Below, one piece after another: positions 12,031 through 22,237 of a stretch of 64,000 nucleotides of DNA (the first letter of the stretch is position 1; every line of letters starts with the position of its first letter). Origin of the DNA: Euphorbia lathyris (lineage: Eukaryota > Streptophyta > Magnoliopsida > Malpighiales > Euphorbiaceae); NCBI RefSeq assembly GCF_963576675.1, contig NC_088916.1:8261001-8325000 (forward strand), in the 5' to 3' direction. Both the position numbers and the translations under genes were made by a program. The notes under the pieces are model-generated. The model had not been told where the DNA came from, made no database searches, and was given only the letters and a program-made list of their open reading frames with translations.

Positions 12031-14070
12031 CTAGAGCAGGTATTTATTCGGGGCTCCTGAGAGCCTAGAAGAGGTGCCAGCCGGCCCTCTTTTATCCCAA
12101 GAATCCAAAGAACCAAGGTTCTTTTTAAGGTTAGCCTTAGGTTTCTTCAAAAGAGACTTATTAACTCCTATAGACTTCCCAATTAGGGGGTCTACAAGGG
12201 GATTCAGGACACTAACCTCATTAGGCTTTGCTTTCCCTGTCGAGCCAGTGATCTGGGATTTCCCCTTGGCATAAGCTTTGGGATCGAAGAGAGGATTAAT
12301 AGAGTCACCAAGGATGGTAGCTGGCTCAGCAGATTCCAGGCTTGGCATACATAACTCCACGTGTTCAGCTGGTAACTCCGAATCCTGACCATCCACAATA
12401 GACAGGGCTCCGAATCTAGATCCTGAACCGGAAGCTGAGTCCCTACCAACACCACTCTTAGTATCAGGAGGCCTAGCCTTGATCTCAGGAGCAATTTGGA
12501 GAGAGGTCATCTCCTTGCTGATGTCTGGAACTTGATTCCGAGAAGCATAAGCACGTGGCTTCCTTCGGGCTGACCTTTTGGCCAACATCCATGGCCCAAA
12601 ATTCTTCTCCTCACCTTTGCTACCTTCATCTCTGCCTATGATAGGCACCACCAGCTCCTCGACCACTTTCCTTCTTCTGGGGCAGCCATCATAGGTATGG
12701 CCAAACATACCGCATTCATAGCAGATATTGTGAATACCTTCGTATTCAATATAAAAGACCTTATTCTGAACGGAGAATTTAGACAGAAGAGGCTTAGCAA
12801 GATCAATGTCAATACAAACCCTGGCAAACTTGCCTTTTTCTGCCCCCACGGTAGTCTTGTCAACGTGGTGAACTTTCCCAACTAGGCCACCAATCTTATT
12901 CAGAAATCTTTCATTATAGTATTCAATGGGTAGACCTGGGAATCTAACCCAAGGAATGATCCTATTAACAGAGCAATCATGCGGATTAAAATTTGGTACC
13001 CAAGGCCTCAGCGCTAAAACATGATTGGAAATGATATAAGGTCCACCATTAATCACTGAATTGTAATCTTCTGCCCTTGTAAATTTTATGACATAATAGT
13101 CATTCTCCAGATCCGTGATGGTAACCTTCCCTTTCTTTGCCCATTGGGCCTGGATCCTCTGGGCAAAGTAATTGAAGCTTATCCTTTTCCCAAGAACAGT
13201 GACAATTAAGGAGAGTTTCCATTTGGATCTAAGAACCCGCTTGTCTTCCGATGAAAGCCGGATAACAGGACACAAAGGGTCCTCTTGCTCACCATCCTCA
13301 ATATCTGAGTCAGAAACATCTCCCTCAGAAACCTTCTCGATAATGTCATCCTCAATCATGGGTTCTTCCTCTACCACCCCCATGACCTTGTCTTTCCAGG
13401 ATAAATTCCCCAGCCCTAATCCAGGGTTACCATGAATACCGGGATTAGACCTAGGAACTTAGATTTTTAGGCAAGCAGCCCCCTGGGCTAAAGCCCCACT
13501 CAACGGGGGAGCCACAAAATCCCCAACATCCCTAAACTCCGTGCCATCCTTCGGGGCCTCGCCTTGGGCATCCACCTTTAGTGCCGGCAACCCCGCGTCG
13601 CTGCCTACACTCGTAGGAGCGCCAGGCGAAGGCCTACCGCCCTCCCCAACCGGGGCGATAAAATCCGCAACGCAGGCCAAGGATCCCGCCCCCCGCTCAT
13701 GCTCTCCCTCTCCTGCAGCCGGCATAGAAACGGAGCCAGTGCTCCCGCCTACACCATCTACCAGTCCCAGTGCCCCCGAAGTCGCGGCCGTAATCTGGCC
13801 ACACTCCGAGCCACCAAGCCCCGCCCCAGCAACGCCTTCCTCCGGAACAGAAACCCGTTCCCTCGACCTTTCACGGATACGGTCGGTACTGAACCGTCTA
13901 ACCCGCGGAGAAATATCCGACGATCTCCTAGCCTTCTCTGCCAATCTTCCATCCGGATCCAGATCCACGCCCAGCCCCTTCGTCGCCACACGAGCCGCCG
14001 CCTCCTTCGCAGCCCGGCCGCCCGCTCCTCCCATCGTCACCCTAGACCTAGCCTCTCGTTCCTTCGCCAT
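12031..14070 (-). pseudogene. LINE ORF1: DUF4283 / CCHC nucleic-acid-binding protein, split by one stop
   Basis: A 203-codon N-terminal part (14070-13459) and a 450-codon part (13383-12031) are in the same frame. They are separated by one in-frame TAA at 13461-13459 followed by an open linker with the SWKDKVMG motif that normally precedes DUF4283. DUF4283 spans about residues 60-200 of the second part (VTVLGKRISFNYFAQRI to ARVCIDIDLAKPL), followed by a zinc knuckle, CYECGMFGHTYDGC (CX2CX4HX4C). The N-terminal part is rich in Gly, Ala and Arg. ORF1 proteins bind the LINE RNA. Apart from this stop the ORF is open over about 670 codons, so loss of function may be recent. ORF2 starts 34 bp downstream. 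Confidence 0.9.
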
Positions 14071-14106
14071 GAAAAATCGCCAAAAGAATCGCCCGTTTGT
14101 TTTTAG

Positions 14107-14618
14107 GATTTAGGTCTTAAATTCTACTATTAGTTATAGTTAATTTAGTTATAACTAATGGAGAGAGAGAGAGAAAAAATTGAGTTATAAAATTGATCCT
14201 GTGTTTTAGAGCGAGAAGAGAGATCTGAAAGAGAGGAGATAGATCTAAAAGAGAGAAAAAGATCTAAAAGAGAGAAATAGTTCTGAGAGAGAGAAGATAG
14301 ATCTCAAAATTCTCCATCTTCATAAAAATTCTTCACCATGACAACAGATCTGAGAGAGAGAAGACAGATCTGAAAAAGAGAAGATAGATCTAAAAGAGAG
14401 AGAAAGATCTAAAAGAGAAGAGATAGATCTCAAAACTCTCAATCTTCATAAAAATTCTTCACCATGACAACAGATCTGAGAGAGAGAAGACAGATCTGAA
14501 AAAGATAAGATAGATCTAAAAGAGAGGGAAAGATCTAAAAGAGAAGAGATAGATCTCAAAACTCTCAATTTTCATAAAAATTCTTCACCATGACAACATA
14601 GAGAAACAACTTATAACT
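14107..14618 (-). repeat. LINE 5' UTR with about three 126-bp tandem monomers
   Basis: The phrase accatgacaacag marks unit ends at 14335, 14461 and 14587, a spacing of exactly 126 bp. Units at 14335-14460 and 14461-14586 are nearly identical, and a more diverged unit precedes them at about 14209-14334. On the LINE strand the units are CT-rich with repeated AGATCT sites. Mouse and some plant L1 elements have tandem 5' monomers that act as promoters, so I infer a promoter role. Confidence 0.85.
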
Positions 14619-14635
14619 GTTTTGGTCATCTTACT

Positions 14636-15529
14636 AATATAGGTTAGTACGCTCTTTTTAAGTCTTTTCTTTTTCTTTTCTTATATCCTTGCTCTTATTG
14701 TTTTATGTTTACATTTGTAACAGCCGAAGATAATTGTTTTTGTTCATTTGAATTGTTCTGAGATGAGATTTGGAACAAATTGTCGAAGTAGCTTTCCAGA
14801 CGTCGTGGAGATTGTCTATGCCTTAACAAGAACACATTTGAGTTTATAATTTTGCACTTGTGTTCTCAATTGTTAAATGATAAATTGGTTTATATTTTAT
14901 TGAATTTATGTTTTAATTATTGAATTTGTATTTATGGTTAAATATTTAGATGATTATAGTGTCAGCACATTAATTCAAGAGATAATTATCGTTTTCTTAG
15001 TTGTAATATTATTTCTAATTATGGTATATATGGAAATATAATAATAATGATAGTAGTAGAAAAAGAAAATAAAATAACGGTTTATTTTCTCATTAAAATG
15101 TTATAACAACGATGGTTAAGTAAAAAATAACTATTGTCTATTCACTCATTAAAATATAATAATAACGACAGTGAATTATAAAAATAGTGACCGTTTATTT
15201 ACTCATTGAATTTAATAATAAGGACGGTGAAGTATAGGAAAACCGATCGTTTAATCACTCGTTAAAATGTATCAATAATGATAGTAAATTTTGTAAATAA
15301 CGACTGTTTATTCACTCATTCAAAATGTTTCGATAACGACGGTGATATCAGTTAATAACGAGGGTTATTACTGTTCTAATTATTGAGTAGTAAAGACTGG
15401 TCACATATAGTCATTGTTTAGTTTTAATGACGGGAAATGGTATACTGTCGTTAATACCTTTAACCTCAAAGGTTTTAACGAGGGTGGACGACGGTATAAC
15501 TCTTGTTATAGAGGAAATTTCTTGTAGTG
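14636..15529. mobile_element. CACTA transposon, right end with subterminal repeats
   Basis: The sequence tttcttgtagtg at 15518-15529 is the exact reverse complement of the plant CACTA terminus CACTACAAGAAA. Before it, at about 15065-15370, a unit of about 60 bp recurs five or six times; each has ttattcactcattaaaatg followed by aataacgacggtg, as in CACTA subterminal binding-site arrays. No left CACTACAAGAAA terminus occurs in the window, so the element is truncated or its left end is too diverged. No transposase reading frame is visible. The first 400 bp (14636-15060) are AT-rich with nothing recognisable. Confidence 0.7.
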
Positions 15530-15885
15530 ATAATAATAATAATAGTTTTAGTTCAAGAAGTTTATATTATATATATAAAAGTTGTGCGCAATGCACTTAT
15601 ATTAAACAAAGGAAAATTACATTAAAGACAAAGGAAAGCTCTCAACCCACCCCACCCATGTGATTCGAACCCATGTTAGTATTCTACTTTTTTTTGAATG
15701 CGTATTCTACTATTTTTAAAAAGATAAAATATCATTTATAAATTTTGTTTTGATCTTTTGCCCTTTTCGGTTTTTTAACCGGTTCATTTTTTACAACATC
15801 TGAGTAAAGCATGCAGATGTGCGTTGAGCACAAAGCATGTGCTCGCCTCAATTAGTGGATTGATATTTTTCCGGTTGAGTGCATA
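15530..15885 (-). repeat. Inverted piece of GATA intron 1 holding a SINE relic
   Basis: Two blocks here are reverse complements of intron 1 as found in G3 and G6. At 15535-15572, gttttagttcaagaagttta mirrors 55190-55220 and 32440-32460. At about 15745-15885, the run from ttttgcccttttcgg to gatatttttccgg mirrors 51885-52000. The same intron resumes in forward orientation from about 15890. So an inversion took place upstream of G2 exon 2 and removed its exon 1. Confidence 0.7.
15576..15685 (-). mobile_element. SINE relic (3' part with box B)
   Basis: On the minus strand it has a box B, GGTTCGAATCAC (about 15672-15661), then taatgtaa and tgcattgcgcacaactttt near 15595-15578. This matches the order in the complete SINE at 34919-35064. 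The box A half is missing. It lies within the inverted intron block. Confidence 0.6.
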
Positions 15886-16788
15886 AATTCTAATACACTA
15901 ATTACAAACTAAGTGCATAAATTATTTTAGAATATAAATCTAAATTATTTACAAAATTTCACCTAACATTTGTCTAATTAACCAATTAATATTTATCTTA
16001 ATTAAAACAACAATTACTAAGTAACAAGAGAATGATAAATATTAGAGGAGGTCAATGCAGCATCAATGCCACTGGGATGGTCAATATGGCAACACAAAAT
16101 CCTATGAACTATGGAGTGATTGATGGTATTAATATTGCATAAAACTCTCAATTACTTTTCTGCCTTTAATTAGCTTTTGTGTTTATTTGTTTTCATTTAT
16201 TGGGTAGTATTTATTTGTTTTTAATTGATTGAGCACCCAATATTTTAATAAAAAAATAATATTGACTAATTCAATTTAAAATTCATTTAATTGAAATAAC
16301 CATCATTTGGACTAATATGGTAAAATATGAAAATTCAAAATTTTAGTCCAATATTATAAAAAATAATGTGTTAAAATTTTATATAAAAATACTTTTATTC
16401 CTTTCAAATAATCGTGTCTTATCATATATTCATTTGTTATGTGTATTTTACAAAATATCCATGCTCTTACATCCATTATTAATTTTTTTTTTCAAATTCC
16501 AACTGTGCATTTTTGTTTCAAACTATATTTAATGAAAATAAATTCTTCATACAATTTTATAACCTTTTTTTCAGAAATGAGTCACAATATTATAAGCAAC
16601 ATAGGAAATGGTATGAAAAATACACACTTCAATGGAAGCTCAAATCAAATGGGAAGTCATAACCGTTACTTCATTAATAATGGAAGTTATCATCCTCAAT
16701 ATAACACCACTTCTCATGATGGTGTCATGAAGCCGATTGAACTAAAAGCTTGAACTGATAGTAGATAGTTGAACAAGAACTCATCAAA

Positions 16789-18020
16789 TTGAGGTTACTA
16801 CTCTGCCTAGATATGGCTAATCTTCCGCAGGAATTGATCAATGAGATACTTCTTTGGTTGCCAGTGAAGTCTCTTCTTCATTTTAGATGTGTTTGCAAAT
16901 CGTTTTGTGTTTGCAATTCTCATTTCAAAAGATCTTCTGAAAATAGGATTCATCGCAAGCTGATTGACCTATGAGTACAGTGGAAGGATAACAAGGGCCT
17001 GATAATTCATGCTTTAGATTTCAATGAAGAGTTCCAACAAGAGGTGGTATTTGGTAAATTCTTTCGATCGAGGTCATATCCATTGTTCTTTTCTTATTGC
17101 AATGGTTTCATTCTTTTGTATACATTCCCTTGTGAATTTTATGTATGGAATCCATCGACCAGAAAGTACAGGATCCTTCCGGCTTTCCTTGTGACACATA
17201 CTCGCAAACTCAAATGTGCTTTGGGTTATGACTCTACCAGAGATGATTTCAAGGTTGTAGTATTTATATTGAAGAAGGGATGTGGTTTCTCCCAAGTTTG
17301 GATTTTTGAATTGAGGTCAAGTTGTTGGAGAAGGATTCAGGATTGTCCTCACGTTGGGTACAATATTAGTATTACACTTTGTGGAAATGGAATTTGCTTT
17401 GTGGATAGTGCTCTACATTTTATATGCTATGGTAAATCATATATAATGGTTGCATTTGATGTTGCAAAAGAGACAATTTTCTAGGGGAGTGTTTAACTGT
17501 TTTGTAGAAGGGAAAGTTGCATATTCAAAGAAAGGAGATAAGGTTTTTCATTCTTTAAATATGAAGTTTGTTCATATGATTTTGGAGAGAAAACTCTCCA
17601 AGAGATTGTAAGTAAGCGTAATATTCCTTCGGATATATTTTTCTGTACTGAAAGTCTCATGCTTGTAGGTTCATAAGACGAAGAAGAAGAAGAATAAGAA
17701 CGAAAGAAGTTCATCATTTTGATCTTGTTATTATAGCTTTATACTTGTAATGTACTTCAATTTCAAGGTAGATATATATTTCAATTTTCTAGAAATTGAA
17801 GATGAGCATTGGGATCTCTATGCTCATAATGGAAGGTTGAGGAATAAGATGTCACCAAAAAGATTACCTGAAAGATACATGGAAAGTGATTTTGTTGAAA
17901 ATTATAATGTTCATGCTGTGAAATTACAGTTGGAAATCTATAGAATCTGAATCCATTTTGAAGATGCGAGATAATATATGTTATCGGTCATCAGGTTCAT
18001 GAAAAATATTCTAGAGATGA
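16789..18020 (+). pseudogene. F-box protein with FBA-type C-terminal domain (pseudogene)
   Basis: An F-box begins at 16813 with MANLPQELINEILLWLPVKS, followed by LLHFRCVCKSF. The frame stops at 16972. A second open stretch, 17044-17484, encodes the F-box-associated region: FSYCNGFILL, VWNPSTRKYRILP and GYDSTRDDFKVV, all standard FBA landmarks. Later pieces at 17490-18020 are in other frames. F-box proteins are substrate adaptors of SCF ubiquitin ligases. At about 1.2 kb it spans a normal F-box gene, without introns, but stops and shifts show it is dead. It sits inside exon 3 of G2, in the same direction. Confidence 0.88.
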
Positions 18021-18469
18021 AAGGTTTGAGTATGAGGATTACAGATCTACTAATGTTGATGTAGAGTCGAATGAGAGAAATTCATTAAACACAATATATC
18101 GTTTCCATGTCTATTGTATATTCAACAGCTGGACCTGTTGCTGGAATTCCTATTTTGCCCCATAATCAATTTGCTAATAACATCAATTACGGTAATTAAT
18201 TATTTAATTAATTAAATGATTTCCCTTATAAAAAGTAAAGTGGTTACACAATTAGTACTATTCGAGAATAAAAATTCATCAATATAATATATGAAGGTGG
18301 TGATCATAGAAGCTCTGCATCATCATCTCCATCTTCTATAAATTCTTGAAAGAAGGACTCAATGCGATAACGTTCTGGACTCTCTACTGATCAAAGCAAG
18401 AGGTGCATAAATATGAACTACAACATTAATGATACTCCTATGTGGAGAAAAGGCATGCTTGGCCCTAAG

Positions 18470-18804
18470 GTCAATCTCTCTCTTTATCTTTTACTATTTC
18501 GTTAGATTAATATATATACCATATAGGAGTGGAGTCAAACTCAAAATTTGCAAGATTAATAAACGGAAATTCGTTAAATATATCTGAAATGATCCCTATT
18601 CCTCTCTACCCAATATAGGACGTTTTCTCTAGGAGTGTTCAAGGAATTATTGATCTCTCTAAGTGTTATCGTTGCTTTTTTGGTCTCGGTCCCTATCATT
18701 TCTAGGTTGCTTATACAGATTGGTGGAGGCGGTTGTGTCTTTTAACAGTGGATTTAGTTTGTGGGCCTCCCATTTAGAGAAATCCAGTGCTCGGGTCATT
18801 AAGT
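18470..18804. other. Intron 4 start of G2, then unrecognised insert
   Basis: Up to about 18590 this matches intron 4 of G3 (34209-34320). From about 18591 to 18804 the sequence has no partner in the other copies, is GC-richer (for example ggcggttgtgtctttt) and holds no usable ORF. Confidence 0.5.
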
Positions 18805-19024
18805 CACTAGTATAAAAAATCATCTTTAGCGACAATTGATTTTACTTATTTGCTTCGGTTATAAAACCAATTCCAATAAAAGGTGACGCTAAAGAGTGGC
18901 ATATGAACCGATGTCAACTGATCCTAAATTTTGTTCATTAGGTTCGGTTATTATAAACAACCGACCCTAATGACCTTGTATTAACTGACCCCAATGACCT
19001 TGTAACAACTGACCCCAATACATG
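18805..19024 (+). mobile_element. CACTA-like left terminus (fragment)
   Basis: The sequence cactagtataaaaaatc at 18805 resembles the variant CACTA terminus CACTAGTAGAAAA. It is followed by repeated short motifs (ctttagcgaca, and gaccccaatgaccttgta twice) as in CACTA subterminal regions. It ends where the second exon 4 copy begins. There is no opposite terminus. This is a low-confidence call from ends only. Confidence 0.4.
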
Positions 19025-19239
19025 GTTATTAAAAATTCATCAATATAATATATGAAGGTGGTGATTACACAATTAGCAGTGGAAGCTTTGCATCTTCGAT
19101 CGTCATCATATTTTTCAAATTCTCGAAGGAAGGACTCAAGACGACAACATTTTGGATGATATATTGATCAAAGCAAGAGGTGCCCAAATATGAATTGCAA
19201 CACTAATGAGACTCCTATGTGGAGAAAATGTTTGCTTGG

Positions 19240-20471
19240 CATCGACGATAGAAAATTCTATAACCTAATTTGCCAGTTATATCATTGTAAAAAAAACCCT
19301 TTACATGTGAAATTTTTGAACTACAGGGACAATTTTAACCGCCACTACAAATATACATTGGTCAAATGGACAAAAACCTAGTTTATTTCCACGAGAACAA
19401 GGATCTGCGGGCGAGATCAAAAATTAAACCAATAACCGAGTAGTGGTAAATAATGAACATAAAAGTGGGGTTGTTAAATGAATAATGGGAAAATTACATA
19501 GAAATTCATCATTTAACAATTATTTACAACTATATCAAGTCATAATTTTAGATTATGTCAAACTAGTAGAATCAGTACTTTTAATATAATTTAAGGATTA
19601 GAATTTATAAATTAGAAATCTAGAATACATTTTCTATGATTTATAATTTATGAATTGGAGTCTAGAATTATTAAACTATGGTGTAAAATCATAATATATA
19701 GAGAATAATGACAAATTAAGAATTAAGTTTAGTGATATGACTTAATTGTAATTTTGTATTTAATTATGATATTCATATATTTGTCCCTACAATTATACAC
19801 TTTTGGGCATACTTTTAATAGTATCAGGCCTTTATGATTTAGTTTTTTTTTTTTTTTTTTCTAAGAGTCCATCTAGGTTTATGAGTTTTTCAGAGTTAAT
19901 TATATATGGTTTTTTGAAAAGTTAAGTCCATGAGTCAGTTTTAAAAAGTATTGCTACAAAATGGTTATAAAATTGAGTTTTTTTTTAGTGTATCAAGTGA
20001 CAGATTTGGACTATAAAAAATTAGCGATCTAATTCATATGTTTAAGAACGGAAGATTATGCGCATTATTTTATTTTATTTTTCATTTTCACCGTGAAGTT
20101 GAAGGTTATTGGAGCTTTTGGGAATCGTGACACTCTGTCTATCCATCATTGACCACACATGGATAATTAATTTTTTTTAAAAAAAACTGCATATTTTAAT
20201 TAAGGAATAAGTATTCTATAGATAATTTTGAACCGAACAATAGAATAGTTATTTTATACATTTTCGATTTCTCTTACCAAATAGGTTTTGCTAAAGCATT
20301 AACTAGTTCATATATATGTGAAAAGTAACTAACTAAAGCAGTATAGGAAGGGGATTTTGGGTGTAGAATAGTTATTTTCAAGTAGAAAAACAATAACAAA
20401 ATCAGCAAGTACTCTAAGAGAATTTTTATAAAATGAGTTGTATTCTATAGGATTAAGACAAAAATAATAAT
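19240..20471. other. G2 last intron with a short inverted-repeat element
   Basis: Intron landmarks of the family (accgccactacaaatatac and aaaaacctagtttatttcc) are at 19330-19390. A non-coding insert at about 19486-19795 begins gggaaaattacatag and ends atatttgtccc, a weak inverted repeat, and has no partner in G3. A T18 run is at 19843-19860. The remainder matches introns of G3 and G4 and then the intergenic unit. No gene is seen. Confidence 0.5.
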
Positions 20472-21195
20472 TGGGTAAACTACACTAATGGTACCTGAAC
20501 TTTACATAGTTTACACTTTGGTACCTAGATTACATTTTGTCCCAAAAATATACATGAAGTAACGATGACCGGAAAATTTAGTATATTTTTACCGGTTATG
20601 ACCGGTCGACGCGAGTTTTATGAGTTAATTACATTAATGGTACCCGAACTTTACCATAATTCACACTTCAGTACCTGGATTTTATTTTATCCTAAAAACA
20701 TAACACAAGTAAAGGTGACTGAAAGGTTTAGTTCATTTGATCAGTTAGTGACCGAGTAACATGAACTAAACAATGGGACTCACCATACACTCAATTAACA
20801 TAAAATTATAATATTGTCATTTATGAGCTAAATGACAATATTATAATTTTATGTAAATTGAGTGTATGATTGGTCTCAATTTTTAATTTAAAATGGTCAA
20901 ACTCGGGTTGATCAATCACTGATCGGTCAAATATACTAAAATATTGAGTCATCTTTACTTGAAGTGTATTTTTTGGACAAAATGAAATCTAGGTACCAAA
21001 ATGTGAATTCAGGTAAAGTTCAAGTACCATCAGTGTAATTTACTCGTCAAAATCGCATTGACCGACCATTAACCGGCAAAATATACTTAATTGTCCGGTC
21101 ATCATTATTTTGGGTATATTTTTGAGACAAAATGTAATCTAGGTACCAAAGTGTGAATTAGGATAAAGTTCAGATACCATTGGTGTAATTTACTC
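20472..21195. mobile_element. 724-bp palindromic (foldback) element, Mutator-like
   Basis: The ends are gggtaaactacactaatgg (left) and its reverse complement ccattggtgtaatttactc (right). The arms of roughly 300 bp each repeat the module gaactttac...ggtacc...tttgtccc twice, and the centre is a near-perfect palindrome around 20820-20835 (aatgacaatattataa on both sides). aataataat occurs next to both ends (20463-20471 and 21196-21204), a 9-bp target duplication that suits Mutator-like elements. There is no coding sequence. Confidence 0.75.
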
Positions 21196-22181
21196 AATAA
21201 TAATGATTATGATTCAATAAAAACTAGACTATTGTAAGTATGAAATCTGACCCATTCCTTAAAGATCACAACAAAATCTATCCTACTAATGTCAGTTAAT
21301 TTTATGTGAAACCATATTGATCACATCTTCAAGACCAAAATGCCATAAAACCTTCATTGCCTTAGAAAAATTAATAAATTAAGTATATATCATTCAAATG
21401 TATATGATAGGTTGGCTATTCAAAATGTAATTTTTACTATGTATATGATAGGTTGGCTATTCAAAATTTAATTTTTACTATCATATTTTGTTAGGAAACA
21501 GTTGACATTGGGACTCTATATAGAGCAAAAAGAAAACCACAATTAATAATCTGAGAATATAATTGAGACAATTTTGTGTGAAAAACCTCAAACAAATTAA
21601 GGAAAAATCACAATCACCAAACAAAATTTGAAAACTTCTAATATAAAAATAGATTAAAAGTTACAATACAATAACAATATTAAAGTCCTTATTTTTTTCT
21701 CCGGTTCTCGCTCTCTCAAAACTTCAAAACTCACAAATTGGTAAAATATCGTTTCCGTTTGATAATTGCTTGGTAGGGTATATTATACGATATGACATGA
21801 ATATTAATATTAATATTAATTTCTTTATTTATTTATTTAGAATATAATTGGAGACAATGTAGCTTTTAGATTCCGAAGAAATTTGTTGCTTATTGTTTGT
21901 TTGCTTTACTATTGTTGCGTACAAGAAAAATGGCAAACTAAGGCTTTGTTTAATAATTAGAAAAAATACTTAAACTAAATAAGTGTAACCACTCTTTGTA
22001 ACTGCTTAAATTACTCAATTAAATTAAAATAGACTTAAAAAGATACGTTAAATTTTTTGACTTATTACATTCACTTAACACGTTTAGCTATAGAATTTTT
22101 TGACTCAATATTGACTATTATACCCCTACATTTTGAGGGCAGATTAACGTCTTTCTCTGGTATTCTTCTTTCCAGGTGTGT

Positions 22182-22237
<56 letters not shown>

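Larger units (their letters stand above)
7849..14618 (-). mobile_element. Full-length L1-type LINE with 17-bp target duplication
   Basis: The element reads on the minus strand: a 5' UTR with tandem repeats (14107-14618), ORF1 (14070-12031), ORF2 (11997-7900), a short 3' UTR and a poly(A) tail seen as about ten T on the + strand at 7848-7857. Length is about 6.77 kb. Plant L1 elements have this order of a DUF4283/zinc-knuckle ORF1 and an endonuclease-reverse transcriptase-RNase H ORF2. The target duplication is perfect, but both ORFs carry stops or frameshifts, so it is inactive now. It inserted into what may be a CACTA element. Confidence 0.93.
15886..20470 (+). pseudogene. G2 GATA copy, broken by an F-box insertion, a stop and exon duplication
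   Basis: Exon 2 is at 16031-16125 (starting MINIRGGQ), exon 3 at 16575 to about 16722 and 18127-18191, exon 4 at 18297-18469 and a second exon 4 at 19058 to about 19237. An F-box pseudogene interrupts exon 3. The first exon 4 has a TGA before the finger, and its second cysteine codon is changed to Tyr (CINMNYN). The second exon 4 keeps CPNMNC but lacks the 3' splice context. Exon 5, with the CNAC half of the finger, is deleted (only flanking ggaaggggat near 20345 remains). It is a pseudogene. Confidence 0.85.

Noticed and set aside
13541..14113. 190- and 135-codon ORFs on the + strand
   Set aside because: They are the complement of the GC-rich ORF1 N-terminal part, and codon patterns fit the minus strand.
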